This document shows, in pieces, positions 32,142-45,243 of a stretch of 64,000 nt of DNA. Source of the stretch: Phallus indusiatus (taxonomy: Eukaryota; Basidiomycota; Agaricomycetes; Phallales; Phallaceae); the NCBI GenBank assembly GCA_027605045.1, contig JAQFWX010000135.1:28690-92689 (forward strand), read 5' to 3'. Under the pieces are notes generated by a model. It was not told the origin of the DNA. It saw only the letters and a list, made by a program, of their open reading frames with translations, and made no database searches. The translations under genes were made by a program, and so were the position numbers. The first letter of the stretch is position 1, and each line of letters opens with the position of its first letter.

Positions 32142-34714
32142 CCGTTCAGCTCGGAACCCGGGCCCCTTTATGCGACGGCCGTGCACAATCACTTCACAGG
32201 CTTTTTTGTTTTCGGAACGGCCGTTTGAAAAAAGAACAAATTCCTCCGGTACTCTTTTCTTTTGCAATTAGGAGGAGGAAGAAGGAAAGAGAAGGGAGAA
32301 AACGGTTTGTTGTCGCATAGATAGATATGTCAGGTTACTCATAGTCATTCAGGCTCATACTATCAAGGCACCTCCGATGCAGGGCTGGGTCCTTGGGTCA
32401 CCGGTCGCCCAGAATTTATTATGTAGGATGAAGTCATGTTTAAATTAAAACAAAACTCTCAACGCTGATCCGGCAATCAATCGCTAGTGGTCTCTCTCAT
32501 TGATTGGTCTCGATGGCTGCAATACCCACTCCAAACGCGGCGATATCAACTTGGATTGACTGTAAATCTATCTAACTCACTTGGCCTCAAACTCGCGTAA
32601 CAACGCAGGGTATTCGGCGCAATAGATCTCACGTTCCCACCGCAAACAAGACGTTTCTGGTATCCCCAAAAAAATTGAGTTCGGAATATATCGGTAACGG
32701 CTTTTACAAATATCGAGGACTGCATAGTTTTACTGGAAATCGCCGGGCTTGAGGCTTAAAAAAAGACCACAGAACACCAAGGCTGCGCGAGGAATCGGAG
32801 GCAGGCTGTTTCCGAATTTGGTGCGTCCTACTCGTCCTAATCGGCCTCTTGATATCTGAGGCTCGAATATAGGAGCATGGGTGAAATCCTGAAGTGAAAG
32901 AAAAACTGCCTTGGAACGTAATCAAATTCTTCAAATTCTTTGCCTTTCTGGAATTGTGGCCACAATGGCGCATGCTGACAATCAAAGAGTAATGCTTGCT
33001 GGTTGCATACCTGTTTTATTTGCCGTTAGCGACAAGCGTGAAGGATTTCAAGCTCAAAGGCCGAGTAAAATACATACCCCCGGTGCTGCACAATTGATTC
33101 GTCTGGTCATCATGATCATCTTCCGTACCAGTTGTCATAACAGTAGTGGAGCATCAAGTAGTCCGAGACTACTGCCGTGGATAATTATATTATGTACACA
33201 ACATAATTAAGTGACCGTGTTATTGTGGCTTTCCGTGGTCGAGATGGTGATTGGACCAAGTGGATTTATCCCTGAAACCATAGGTTACGCGGCGTTTATG
33301 ATGTTACACATATATGTATATGCTCTATTTTTGAAGGTCATTTTTAGTCAATGTATTTTTGGCCAAGTGAAGATGCATCGGACCCAGCCATACCTGGGTA
33401 ATCGTTCATTTCTCCTTCAGGCTATTCCTCTATCGGTGACTCTGAGCATGAAGTGCGAGTGACTCCAATGAAATTTCTCTGGATAATTTTGCTGTATAAT
33501 ACTCTGTCAAGGAGCTGCGCTAAATCGTTGGGCCTGTCATTGGTGAGTTGTTGGTACATTGAACACTCTTGAGATCTGAAGGCTTTACGCACTGTCTTCG
33601 CATCGTAAATTCTGCAAGTCGGAATCTACGGGTGAGAGCGCACTGTTTAATGGGGTATATACGCAGGATTTCCAGACAGCTGCTGGGTACGAGTTGACAA
33701 TCAGCCGCTGGTCGAATTTGGCTGATCGTTTGTATATACCAATGCAGTATTACCCACGGGAGAGAACACCATACATATCTCCTCAGAGATGCATTCCCCT
33801 CGAGGTTCGGATTATATTCGAGGCACCATTTACAGGATCATCATTTTGAATCAACCACGGAATTACCCGGCCCTGTCTGGTTGTGCAGAAGAAGGCACTT
33901 ACCAAAGTTCGTAATCAGAGCTGCAGATTTCGTGTACGACATGAATTACCTGAAGCGCTGGTAGGAGAAACGGAGGTACAACGACTTCATTGAGGGTAGC
34001 TAGATTTGACTCATAGTCACGATATTTACATGTGCGCAGCGGCCCGGCGCTGGCTGCCACTTGCACACTTGGGTAGTATCTTAATCCACGCTCGGAACTA
34101 CTTACTAAAATCTTTCTTCATTAAGTCTAATGACCATGCGCTTGCATCCCCAATATTAAGTAGTCAGCCAAGCAAGGCGAGACCAACGCATGCAAGTAAT
34201 ATCAAGCTAATTTCGCTAGAGCCTACATTATCCGACTGAATTGTCGTTACATTTTCTTCCAAGCTTTCTCTAAAACACAAAGCATATATCAGGCGAACCA
34301 CATGTGCTTGTGATGGAGTGATATTAGAATTGACTTGCAAACGTCCCGGTGTGCCGCTAAGGCCGGATGTTCGTGAATGCTCTTTTTATTAGTTGGCTTT
34401 ACGTATGTCTTCTATTGGTTCTGTGATTTTCCATTTATCTACGCAGCATCAATGTGGCGTCATAACATAAGCGACATCGTTGCATGTTGTTTGTGAAGCC
34501 TGAAGGATTTAAGGTTTTTCTCTCCGGACCAGCCCTTGTTGTTAGGCAAGTTATTTATTTGAGGTGAGGAACATGATGAATTTTCATTTGAAGGACGAAC
34601 AACGACCGCGAGTCTATTGTAAAATAATTAAATTATGTATATGTACACATTACTTTCTAGTCTATAGCGGCTGATATACAGCATGTACACCCGCCGGGCC
34701 CAAGAAAAAAAAAT
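32142..34714. other. Gene-poor stretch
   Basis: No ORF here has a recognisable motif. Short frames at 32704-32985 (-) and 32911-33210 (+) overlap on opposite strands and look incidental. I see no RNA gene, terminal repeat or transposase remnant. Confidence 0.45.
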
Positions 34715-36158
34715 TTAAACTTGTGTCATCGAACCTGTTTCACGATCTACTGCGGTTGATGTTTTCGTAAGTTCTTTTTTGATTTGAATGAATGGATTGG
34801 GATTCGAAGCGCCTTCGGGTGATGGCTGAAATACAGTGTCTTTGATGAGTTGAATACTTGTGCGGATAGCCAGTATGGTCCACAGAATTACGATTAATAT
34901 AGCATGAATTGCTCCGAAAATTTTGAAAACTCTAGATTCGATTAAGTTGGATAACTCCAAGGTTAATAGCGCATATACTCCCTGAGATTGGAAAAAAGAA
35001 ACAAAAACGAGTTAGTTAACGGTTTATCTAATTCTCGAGGATTGTTAAATGATCTCACATTTGGGAAAACCACAGCCCACCACGATAGATTAAAATGAAT
35101 CCGAGCTCCATTGAGCCTTAAATGTGTTAAGGTTATCACGGATGTTAGTAACCACCAAAGCTCCAAGGACCAAAACGCGAAAGCGAATGAGAAACATATT
35201 GCGTGCAAAATGCGACCTATCAGCGGGTCGCCCAAAATTGAGGAATCGGACCCATATGGAAGGAGAGCGCTGAAATTTTGGCCTGCTAGAAGAAGAGAAT
35301 AGCCTGTCTGGCCGCAGGGACCGAGAGGTATGAATATTGATGATGAGGCCATGATATCAGGAAAGCCGTCGATCAGTAACCGGCGAATCCATAAAGTGAG
35401 TAACATGAATACTATAACCGAGCCGATCGACAGCATCAGAAGAGATATTGAAATTGTAATGAATGTGTGAGAAGGGGATATGGGTATCAGGGCTCCTGCG
35501 AGCTGTTGACCTGTCGTTGAGGCGACAATCAAGGTCATAACTGGCAATAGCCACCCCGGGGTGACAGATGAAATAGAAAGCTGTAAATGAGCCGACCTGC
35601 ATAAATGGGAGTTATTCAATTTGCTCTCGTAGATCAAATCATTTTTATGACCGCATTCATCGCTCACATCACATAAACCAAACCAAAAGCGCAAACGAAG
35701 GAAAGAACAATATCGATCCACCAAAGACTCCACAGTAAATAGAGATATTTCGTGCCGCCAAAGCCCCAATATTGGTGAACCACGCTTAAGGAGACGTTTA
35801 TGATAGTTGCGCCTGCCATTGGAAGTAGACCCCAATAGAAGGTTTCGGACGGATCGAGAAGCATTGTCCGCCATGTTCGAGGGAAAAGTATATACCGTGT
35901 AATGGCACATGATAAAAAGACAGTGAACAAGGAGAGGTTGAAAATATAGAAAACGAGTGCAATCAAATTCAATCCTCTGGAATGATCCCCCCCAAAGGGA
36001 AAATTATGCCAGAGGGATGGGATTATTCCTGTCGCCATGCTCAGCGAAAACCATATTGGACAAAATCTCCTGGAAAACAGGATTAAAAGCAATGAGAGTA
36101 AGGATACAAGTTTAACAAACCGAATTCTGTCTAAAAGTCCTTGCAGGAAGCCTTCCAT
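34715..36158 (-). CDS. Sulfite efflux pump SSU1-type / TDT-family transporter
   Basis: Plasma-membrane exporter of the tellurite-resistance/dicarboxylate transporter family. Fungal SSU1 members expel sulfite. Three exons: 36158 to about 35670, then from about 35599, then from about 34980 to TAA-side end at 34715. The product has about ten hydrophobic helices. Family-typical stretches are FSLSMATGIIPSLWHNFPF (helix 1-2), LLDPSETFYWGLLPMAG, FGGTKYLYLLWSLWWIDIVL, TPGWLLPVMTLIVASTTGQQ, PLGPCGQTGYSLLLAGQNF and FWSLELWWLLTSV. It ends with a hydrophilic tail (DRETGSMTQV). Phenylalanine and Gly in the TDT pore region (GQTGYS) are conserved. Substrate (sulfite versus malate) cannot be fixed from sequence by eye. 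SSU1 is favoured by the overall motif pattern. Confidence 0.85.
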
Positions 36159-37557
36159 CCTTCATGTGGGACGTAGGTACTTGGTTATGGGGATGATAGA
36201 GGCCTGGGTTTGTTCTGGTGGTTATATATCAAGGTGGGTGGTATATGTGGGCTTCAAATAGGCCGTACCAGATTCGCCTTTTCTGTGAACTGTAAGTGGG
36301 CCATCCGATAGCGGATATGAAAATTTTACAGCAGCGTACAAATTTACGCAAGTGATTTATCCGCGCGCACGCGGCGGAGAACAGCAATGGCCGTGCCATC
36401 ATCCAAGCTTTTAAATTTACATCGTTGTAGTTTTCGGTGCGTGATGAACAACTTGAAATCCGAGTGAGCATTTTAGGAATCAATTGAACTGAATATAGAA
36501 CCCGATGATATCCTTGTCGGATTTAATGTTTTGTTTTGTTTTGTTCAGTTGTGTGACCACTCAGGCTGCTGACAATTTGCCACAGTCCGAGTTCGGAAGT
36601 TGAGGTGATTGACGTCACGTGGTTCGCACACTGGAGCCCCTAACCCAGTTCAAAACTCTCCTTTCCGCAACAGTGACGGCGCATTCTGGACCGGAATGGC
36701 AAACTGGCAGAGATTATTACAGCGGTCACTTGATCCATTTTTACGGAGGCCAACGCTCAACGCTTGTCATTATTCAATGCTTATCAAGGCGGAGGCTCGG
36801 AGGCTCGGGACAGCGTTGCAGCAGTGGGAAACTCAGAAGGATGTCGATCATTGATCCACGTAAATTTGACATGGGTAAGATATAGTCTATTTTTTCAGAA
36901 ATTAGTTCATGTTAGACTCTCCCAGAGATGCACCACTTACAAAAAGCGTCCAAATCCAGCTTCACAAACTTGTTTGCAAGTGTGCCAAGGCCCAAGACAA
37001 AATCGCGAAAATACGTATCCTTTCCGACTTTTTTATGTTTCGGTTTCCTCTTCCTCTAAGTGGAATCTTTTTGAAATGCATTCGTCATCATTTCATTCTG
37101 CAATATCAACCCTTTTTTGACGCATGATAATGATATCATTGGTCATTCAATAACGTTGGTTATGTCGGGCGCTAAGCCCACTACTTTCGGCAAGTCCAGA
37201 GAATGAAGAGGGGTTGACCGCCCTTCCCCTATTGCAACAACTTGTTTCCTTCAAACTACCATCTTGTGCTCTCATACTAGCATTCGAGATAGGTTTCTCG
37301 ACGCAATTCGTTCATTCATACCTGTATGTCTGGTTTTAGCTTCTTGTTTCACAACCACTCACGATTTGTATTCTGTTTGCGCGCAGTTTCTTTCTGTGGT
37401 TGTGGTCTACTCTCTCCTGAACAGGTACGCCTGAGCCACACAAGATATTATACGTGCTTTCTTACATTAATCTCGACAAGACTTTCCTAATTCTATCACC
37501 CCACCGGCCACCCGTATTTGAAACTCCAAACCCAACGACTCATTCTGCATTACCGAA
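36159..37557. other. Divergent intergenic region between SSU1-type transporter and kinase
   Basis: It holds the promoters of two divergent genes. Short overlapping frames at 36609-37127 (+), for example MLDSPRDAPLTKSVQIQLHK at 36909, might belong to an unrecognised small gene. I find no splice structure or motif to support it. Confidence 0.4.
36610..36621. promoter_or_regulatory. Overlapping CRE (TGACGTCA) and E-box (CACGTG)
   Basis: A perfect palindromic CRE at 36610-36617 overlaps a CACGTG at 36616-36621. It lies 450 bases upstream of the transporter ATG and 940 bases upstream of the kinase ATG. In yeasts CACGTG is bound by Cbf1, a regulator of sulfur genes, and TGACGTCA by bZIP factors. 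Its use here is inference. Confidence 0.4.
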
Positions 37558-39416
37558 ATGCCAGATCTTTCGGATTTACGTATTAAAGGCAATCTACGTA
37601 TAAAATCTAGAGACAAGCATCTCCTTAAGCTGGGGTCGTCGCGAGAGCTCTCTTCTCCAACTCCTTACGAGCATCTTTTTACTACGGAACCAATACCAAT
37701 GCTGAATAATACTCCCTCGGAACAAAACAATCTTCGAGACTCACCAACTGACTCGTCCCCTATACCTCTATATGGCATGAGCCAGCAACAAAGCCCCCTC
37801 CAGTCCAGTCCACCAAATACACTCCTTCCACGCCCTAGTCTCGTTACTTTTTCTGCCACAAAGGCACGTGCCTATAAACCAAAGCTCGTCTTTCGTCAGA
37901 CAATGCCACGTCACATTCCCCCGTCTATCGCTATATCTTCCCCTATTTCAGAACCACATTTTGTTACTCGGAAGAATCATAGGTCTGCCCAGACCTCCCT
38001 CACTACCGTTCTGCATCCCTGGAACGCCAGTCTTTATGCATCCCATTTCCCACCGGGGCATATCTTGGACGCGAGTTTTGTTTCCAAGTATGCACCCGGT
38101 GCCGAAGTTGGGAGTGGGGCTTATGGATTCGTCGTTACCGCTATTGACGTCGCGTCGAGCCAATACGTCGCGGTCAAGTTTGTAGAGAAACGTAAAATTC
38201 CAAGTTGGGGGTGGTGTCATGATCCTGAACTAGGTGAAGTACCTGTAGAAGTGAAATTACTTCGTACTTTGGATCATCCGGGAATAATCAAGTTCATCGA
38301 GCTGTTCCAAGATTCTATATATTTTTACGTGGTTAGTAAACCTTTTTTTTCTCGATTCAATCGATGATATACTAAAATTTCGTCTTTCAGGTCCAAGAAC
38401 TTCATGGATCACCTTGGAGTGGTCGCAAGTCCAGCAATTCGTCTAAAATTGCTGAGGAGAAATCTTTGAACGTTCTATCTGACAATACCATGGATAGCTC
38501 GGTCTTGACTGAGTCAACGACTATCGCTGCTGGCGTGTCCAATTATCACGTGGATTTTGATTCCGACTCGTCCGATATCCTCATGACTGATCATGACGAT
38601 ACCATCCGTCCTTCACCGTTATCGTCCTCATCCTCTGCATCATCATCAGATACCAATCAATCGTCCAATCCGATAATTTCAAAGATAACGGGTTCTACTC
38701 CCTTGAAATTCCGCAATAATATTCCGAAGCTCTCATATGATTTATTCGAATGTATCGAACAGCACCAACGTTTCTCGGAAGTTCAGGCACGGTTTATTTT
38801 CCGCCAAATCGTGGACGTCGTGTACTATTTGGATCGATTAGGAATCTATCATCGAGATATCAAAGACGAGAATATCTTGATTGATAACAAATACCGCGTC
38901 AAGCTTGTTGATTTTGGTTCAGCTATGAGAACGGAGCCGGAAGAATCGCTATTTTCGCCACGACGACGACCTTGGTTTCGGGAGTTTAGGGGAACTTTGG
39001 CATACGCGCCTCCGGAAATTTTATCGCGGACCAACAAGTATCATCAAGTCGACGCGATAGAGATATGGTCGCTTGGTCTTTTACTCGGATTTCTCCTGAC
39101 AGGCCGAAACGTCTTCCCGACTCAGGAAGATGTTTTACAAGGTACCATGCGGCTGCCCAATGGCTGTAGAATTTTGACAGAAGACGAAGAAGAGTCTACC
39201 CCCATGGAAGAGATCTTCCGTTACGGAGGTAATCTATCCCCCCAGTGGTCCGCCAATCATTCCAGTAGCAAGTCCAAGGCACCTGGCGTCGTCATTTCGA
39301 GCTCGTGTTATAATCTGTTGACGCGTTGCCTCGATACTAATCCAATGACGAGGATCACAATTGCGGAAGTCAAAGCGCACCCGTGGTTACGCTCGGAGTA
39401 TCTTAACCTTAACTGA
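37558..39416 (+). CDS. Serine/threonine protein kinase with split catalytic domain
   Basis: About 600 residues in two exons; the single intron (GTTAGT...TTTCAG, about 38331-38390) joins YFYV|VQELHG. Residues 1 to about 170 are a disordered Ser/Pro/Gln-rich tail. The kinase domain begins at about 180 with the Gly loop GSGAYGF. The ATP-binding Lys is in YVAVKFVEK and the alpha-C Glu in VEVKLLRTLDHPGI. Then comes a roughly 100-residue acidic Ser-rich insert between the hinge (VQELHGSPW) and the alpha-D/E region. HRDIKDENIL (about 411), VDFGSAM (about 431) and LAYAPPEIL (about 475) are intact, so it should be active. The C-lobe ends with RITIAEVKAHPWLRSEY. HRD...DEN plus DFGSA resembles the PAS-kinase/CAMK side of the kinome, but no PAS domain is visible. 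Confidence 0.82.
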
Positions 39417-39916
39417 AGAGAGATTACTCCGAGGTTCTGTCATGTAACTTTATGATGGTTTTTTTCGGTTTTCTTCCCTTGTGATTTTAAACTTTTCCTT
39501 TGCTTATTTTTTTTTCTCACAATTTTTGCATCGTGTCAGCATTCTACATTTAACGTTTTTATCACTATGATCCATTGGGCCTGAAAGCTTTTGATATCAG
39601 TCAAGGATGTTATGTGTTATCCTTGTCTAACGACTTAACAGTAATCTAGTTTAAGTGTTATTCCCTTTTCGCGCATTATTGTATCCGAATCGATCCTACT
39701 TACCTTTCCACCATATCCTCATCCTGTGTCTTTTTGACTTGTCTTGTAATCCCACCAATTTTTATATCTTAACGTTTATCAATCATGTTGTATTATTTTA
39801 TACATATCAACTGCAGATACTTTATGGACCTATCACATAGCTTGTTTGTTACATACATAATGTTGTAATTTATAATGCCTTACGAATGAGACCAAAAAAC
39901 CAAAACATTGTTCACC
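39417..39916. other. Convergent 3' intergenic region
   Basis: This region lies between the stop codons of the kinase (+) and the phospholipase-like gene (-). It is T-rich just after the kinase stop, which suits 3' UTR and polyadenylation signals. A 61-codon frame at 39655 has no motif. Confidence 0.5.
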
Positions 39917-42900
39917 TTACCCGTCAAAGTAATTTTCCTTCGGCTCTCGTGCAGAATAATTATTATGAATACGCTCCGCTCTTTTGCGTTTCCACATCGC
40001 TGTCAGCAGTCGTTTGATTTTAGGCATTCCATCATTCATATTAGCCTGATAATCATTAACAGCTTTCTTTTTTTTTTTTGAGAAAAAAAGATCTTTAGAA
40101 GCAGTTACCTGTGCTATATCAAGTAAATTTTGACTTTCGTCAGGCAGAACTTCTCTGCGCCAGGTTGAAATTGAGGACGGATCAAAATCAGGAATTGCCG
40201 AATTTGGGACAAGTGGTACATAGACGATCCCGATTCCATCTCGTTGCGAAAGCTCTTCTTCTTCCAAGTCATCCAATCGTGATGAAGATTCCGATCCATC
40301 GGTTCCTGTTGCCCCAATCCACACTTCACATGAACTGGCGGAAGAGGGCGGTGGAGAAGATTTTGGGTCTTGTAAATGAATGAAGGTCGTCAGAAAAGAA
40401 GGGACAACACTATTATTGTCAACTACGAACCTTTTTGTTTATCCGTACCGAATTCTCTTTCTGTTTGTTGCAACACTTCCGACTCTTGTTGTTTTGCCAA
40501 GGCAATATTGGCGGCTTCCGGATCTTCAGCAATAATTTCCTCAGCCTTGATATCTTTTGTTGATGAAGTGGTTGTAAGACGAGTTGGCCAGCTCGCCCCT
40601 CGCGGCCAAGTTGATAAACCACGTTTTACGGCCAATTCTGTACGTGTTTGGGGAATGCGGTCATGATGTTGGACAGAGAATCATACTCGGACAAACCTTC
40701 TGCGCGTTTGAACCATAAATCCTAGATAAAAAATAGTTCAGTGTCTTGGACGCCATGCGCAAAACCTCTTAGCAGGTGCCAGGCTTGAACAGCCTTAAAG
40801 CGCATAGATATGATGTACCTGAGAATCCGCACTAGCATCGAGAGCAATGATGCAATCGACATTTCTTCGTAGTAAGGGGTAATATGGAATATTCAACTCC
40901 GCTATGATTGTTTCGTCATTATTCACGCAGCCAGGACAGAATTTAATAATAAATTTGTCTTCACTAACCACCAGCATCCTATCTCAAACGAGTCAGACTT
41001 GATCGTTCTCAGGTGAAACAGAACTTACAAAAAAGCCAAGCGTGTCCTTGGTTGTGACGTTCTCAGGACTGCCTGATGGAAGAACTAAGCCTTTCATAAA
41101 GTTGGGCACCTTCATCAATCAATTGTAAATGAACGTATTTTCAGACCGTTGGTTTGACGTTTAAGCCTTACCTCGCTAGGTAAAACAGGGTGAATTAAGC
41201 CTAGATCCCGTTCATTCTCAGTGATTATATCTTCAAGCCACTGATATAATTGGGTAGGGAGGAGACGTAGTGTTGGCCTAATTTCGGCGAAATAGTGCTA
41301 AAAGGCGAGAGTTTATTAGTGAAATGAATATGTTATTGCGTAACTGCGCAATGGTAGATACTTTTAATGAAGCGCAAAAGGCCGAAGCGAAGATTCTGTT
41401 TTTTTTTTTTGAAAATCAGTAGCCAATAGCGTGGATGTTGTATTATTGTCCCTTACCCAGAAAGTAACATGAAGCTCATTTCGGGCTATACGTGAGTGTA
41501 TCAATATCCCTTCAAACAAAGAGGGGTGAAAAAAGAATAAATGAAGTAATTTACTTACTCGTCTGTCGAGGTTTTTGCCGTTCATAAACGGCCTTCCAAG
41601 AGCCCAAGATGGTATCCACGCTGAAATTCGGCTTAGGAGCTGACCCTCAAACAGATAGAAAAGGCTCGACTACCTCCTAGTTCGTCACAACCCACTTCGT
41701 ACGGCGTGAATTCATACCATAGCCATCGACTGGGGCCGTTTATTTCAAGTTGATCTGGGATTTTATCATCCATGTTTACAGGGTCCTTAAGTGTCACTGT
41801 TTTCGTAGCTTTATCATTATCGTTTTGAAGGATGACTACAAAACAGCTTGCATCAATAAACGTGAAATAGAGAAAAAAAATTCATTTTATTGAAATCATT
41901 CACCATGTTGCAACGCAGTGAAGATGGGAAGTGGTAGTGACCCGTCATCAATCTTCTCTCTGAACCGATGCAGAGACGTATGGCGAATGTCAATTTTGTC
42001 CAGATCCGAAGGAACAAAGATCCGTGACGAAACAAAAGTTCCATAGAGATCGACCAAAGACACTGAACCAAATTCACCAGCGGCCTTTCTCAGGAGGCCG
42101 GTCAAAAGATACTGGAAGGAAATTCAAAAAAAAAAAAACAATAGCACTTGGTAAGTGTTTTTGATGCATATGTCGAGTGGAGTCGACAAAACAAAAGGGA
42201 AAAAAACCTTATTTGTTGGAGGCGTAATTAGAGCTTCTAAAGTTGCCATATCTAAATAACTGAGACTGATCCGCTCTTTGACATGTTGACCTGCATCTGC
42301 AGGGTTACTTGAGCCGGCAACGCCAGAGTATATTGTTCCTAGTGCCCAACAGGAGCCTGAGATTCCAGCTGTGTAGGTGATGCAGCTCAGCAGGCCTGCA
42401 GATTCACAGGCTGCTAGCGAGCCAATAGTGTTGAGCATTGCCCGATAGCCTGCGAAAAATAAAAAGAAAGAAAAAAATGTGATTTATTTCAGTGTATATG
42501 ATTCCAGCCTTTCGAAGTGGCCGAATAGGGAAGGGAAATACCTCCACCCGAGCCAGCGACAGCAACTATGGGTATGTCGTCCTCGTGTACTTGATCAAGT
42601 GGAACGCCTATAAACTCGGCAAACGCCAACCTCATTTTTCGTTTACGTTCCTTGAGGAACGCTTGCTCGGAAAGACACAATTCATCGCCGAGGCGCACTT
42701 GAGCGTCCCATTCACATTCGGGGTGGAGAAGAACGTCGGGATTTTCCTTGATAATTTCCGAATAGAGAGAACCGGGACCCAAACCGAGTTCGAGAAACAA
42801 GGCAGAAAATCTTTCCTGTATCCCAGAGAGGCGAAGGGAAGGCGACCACGACCACGAGGACAAAGTGTCAGAGAGGAAATTGGTATTGATTGGAAGGGAG

Positions 42901-43575
42901 GATGTCAGAAAGTCAAGGCCATGCCACGATGATAATGAATTTGAGTTCTATAAAGGGAAGGAAAGCCGAGTTGAATCCAAGTTGGCAAGAGAACTCTCAC
43001 AATAGGGTCTTCTTTAGAAGGTGCTGAAATATTCTAGGACGTAAAAGATGATGTCATCAGAGAAGGATTACGAGAGAACGTTTGGACACACGAGACGTAC
43101 CTTTTCAAGGCGTTCCTGTGTCTTGTTGTTGTCTTTCGAATCACTGGCAAGTAGTGCAGGGTTGGGGGATGAAGATGAGGGGGAAGATGAGGAGGATATT
43201 AGTGATTTAGAGTCAATGTCCGAGTCCGGGTCATTGTAGACCGTGACAGCATTAGTCAGAGCGACAGTCGAGAGTCCCAGTATTACGATAGCAGAGCATC
43301 TAATCAAACCTTGAAAAGATTTTAGAGTTGAAGTTGCTGTTAGTGAATTGGCAAATGTCGTAAAAAAATAAAATAAATAAAACAGCAAAACTTCTTCATG
43401 CACAGCGCTTACTCGATAGGACACTGACAGGTGCACACCCGGCCCGATTACAACGAGCCAACCAGCTGCGAGATACATATTGTATTCTGCGACGAATTCT
43501 CGGATATTTGAGTGCGCATGGCTTGGTTGGTCGATTCAGCGTCGCTGTAAACGCTCCATAGCGGCACAGGCTCAT
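39917..43575 (-). CDS. cPLA2/lysophospholipase-type acylhydrolase with mitochondrial leader
   Basis: A multi-exon gene for an alpha/beta acylhydrolase of the PLA2 catalytic (PLA2_B) family. ATG 43575 gives MSLCRYGAFTATLNRP and an Arg-rich leader (RIRRRIQYVSRSWLAR), then a membrane helix (CSAIVILGLSTVALT) and a Ser-rich linker, suggesting inner-membrane anchoring. Catalytic parts are VAVAGSGGGYRAML (oxyanion Gly-rich loop) and TAGISGSCWALG, the GXSGS nucleophile motif. KYLLTGLLRKAAGEFGSVSL and an AWIPSWALGRPFMNGK segment follow. Later exons include LNIPYYPLLRRNVDCIIALD, holding the region of the partner Asp, and LWFKRAEGLSEYDSL. It ends KRAERIHNNYSAREP..., TAA at 39919-39917. Internal introns are many, and some joins between 40680 and 42120 were not resolved base by base. 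Lipid substrate unknown. Confidence 0.8.
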
Positions 43576-43860
43576 GTGCCCGACTACTACGTTCAATAAA
43601 TGTAACCCTCCACGGTGGGCGCAAGAAAGACGACGACGACAGCAAAACGTTTACGCGACCAAAGTGCGCTATTTAATTTAGAACTCCGCTGAAATGGCCG
43701 AGGCCCCAATCAAAACAGAGTTTAAATAATTTTTTTTAAACAGGATAGCCTTGGAGTATAAGCGAAAACACGCCAAAGAAGAATGGATGCAAACGGCCTT
43801 GCCCATAACCGTTGCTTGTATATTTTTTTCTTTTTCTGTTGTGCATGCAAATAGCTAGGT

Positions 43861-44794
43861 ATGAGTGAGCTTCCAGTGTCGGCCTCTTTCTCTGGGTAAG
43901 TTCTTTCATGGCTTTATGCTTTGTTTTGTTTTGATCATTTTCCTTTATATTCTATTGGCTGCTGCGTTTTTTTTTTCGCTCTCTTTCTCTTAATGACATG
44001 TTTGCGCCCTCGCACTATTTAGTGTTCGGATAGATGACAAAGAAGACATCGACGCATTGCTTACGGCCTATCAAATGGGCTACATCAAGCCTATCCCGAA
44101 TAATCTGACTGTGCGTCAGAGACTGAAGCTCGCTGCGCCCGGAAATGTCGTAGTCGTCGAAGGCCTCACAATATACAAGGACGGTAGAGACTGGGGTAGG
44201 TTCCCCGTCTTTTGGCACATGACACACACACACAAACAGCCCTTGGCACCACTTTTTTTTCTTCTTCTCTAATTGCCTATCATTACCACTTCTCTCTTTC
44301 CCCAACTGAAATCCACTATTATCTCACCCTAGGTGATCGTCGGGAAACATTCAACAAATTTGCAGCGGCGTATGAGGGTGATGGAATGCGCAAGTATTCA
44401 GTGCCTCTTCCCGGCGGCCAAAGAGGACGTCTTATTGCCTATTCCAGTGACCAATATCTCCCTGCAAAACAAGTCATTCACCGCTTAGGTCTTCAGTACT
44501 ATCCACACGCCTACTACTTCAGTGAAAATGACAATATTGAGTCACCCATGTACCAGTCGGAGGAGGACATTCAGGCGAGTCCGATGACAGTACCTGCTTG
44601 CTATTACGAGAGATACGAAAAATACGGATACGAGAGGGGAGTCAGCGCAGAGACGCAGGTAAAGTACCAATCATTTCACAAGCTTCTTCCGCCTGGTTTG
44701 ATCCGTCAACTCTTGCCAGGACTCGACGTACTCAACTTCATCAGTTGCAAAAGAGGAGATACCACTGCGGGGCAGAAAGCATCTATTTGCTTAG
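43861..44794 (+). CDS. Divergent WOPR-domain (Gti1/Pac2-like) regulator candidate
   Basis: WOPR proteins (Wor1/Ryp1/Sge1 in ascomycetes) bind DNA and control morphological switching. ATG 43861 begins MSELPVSASFSG, and introns restore G|VRIDDKEDID and DW|GDRRETF. The pattern follows WOPR part a: an IDDKEDIDALLTAYQMGYI helix, NNLTVRQRLKLAAPGNVVVV, then GLTIYKDGRDWG (compare GLxRWTDGRxWS). Part b follows: YSVPLPGGQRGRLIAYSSDQ. A final 61-base intron (GTAAAG...TTGCCAG) gives the short tail DSTYSTSSVAKEEIPLRGRK and TAG at 44792-44794. Without that splice the frame would run to 44835 with less plausible sequence. The match is weak residue by residue, so the family call is tentative. Confidence 0.55.
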
Positions 44795-45243
44795 ATCCTA
44801 CATTCTTGATTTCATCTATTACCTATCTGATATGAATTAGTTTCCTTTTCTTTCTCTTTTCTTGGGAGGGGGTATTTTAGTAAAGAACAGTGTAGATGCC
44901 ACAGCACCACTCACCATGATGTGACGTTTGGGGCAGCTGCTTGATCTTTGTGTTGCTGTACGATAAGTAAGGATGCTTTTCAAGCTATCCTAAACTTGTT
45001 GAAGATATGAGGGATATACAGATTGTGATGATAGTCATTAAACACGATAGACTATAAGTATTTGCTAAATCTCTAGTAATGAGCGTGAAATTAGCTGGGA
45101 TGCAGCATAGCGCCCGTCTCGTACCAATATGGTAATTTCACTATTTGTAAGCCTAACCATAAGACGCCCGTATTTGTAACCGATCATGACCGCCCATCAT
45201 ATAATTCCACCTTTTTTTTTGTTGCTTGTCTAAAACACTGAAA

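Noticed and set aside
42492..42932. 146-codon plus-strand ORF
   Set aside because: Antisense shadow of the phospholipase-like exon carrying the Gly-rich AGSGGG loop.
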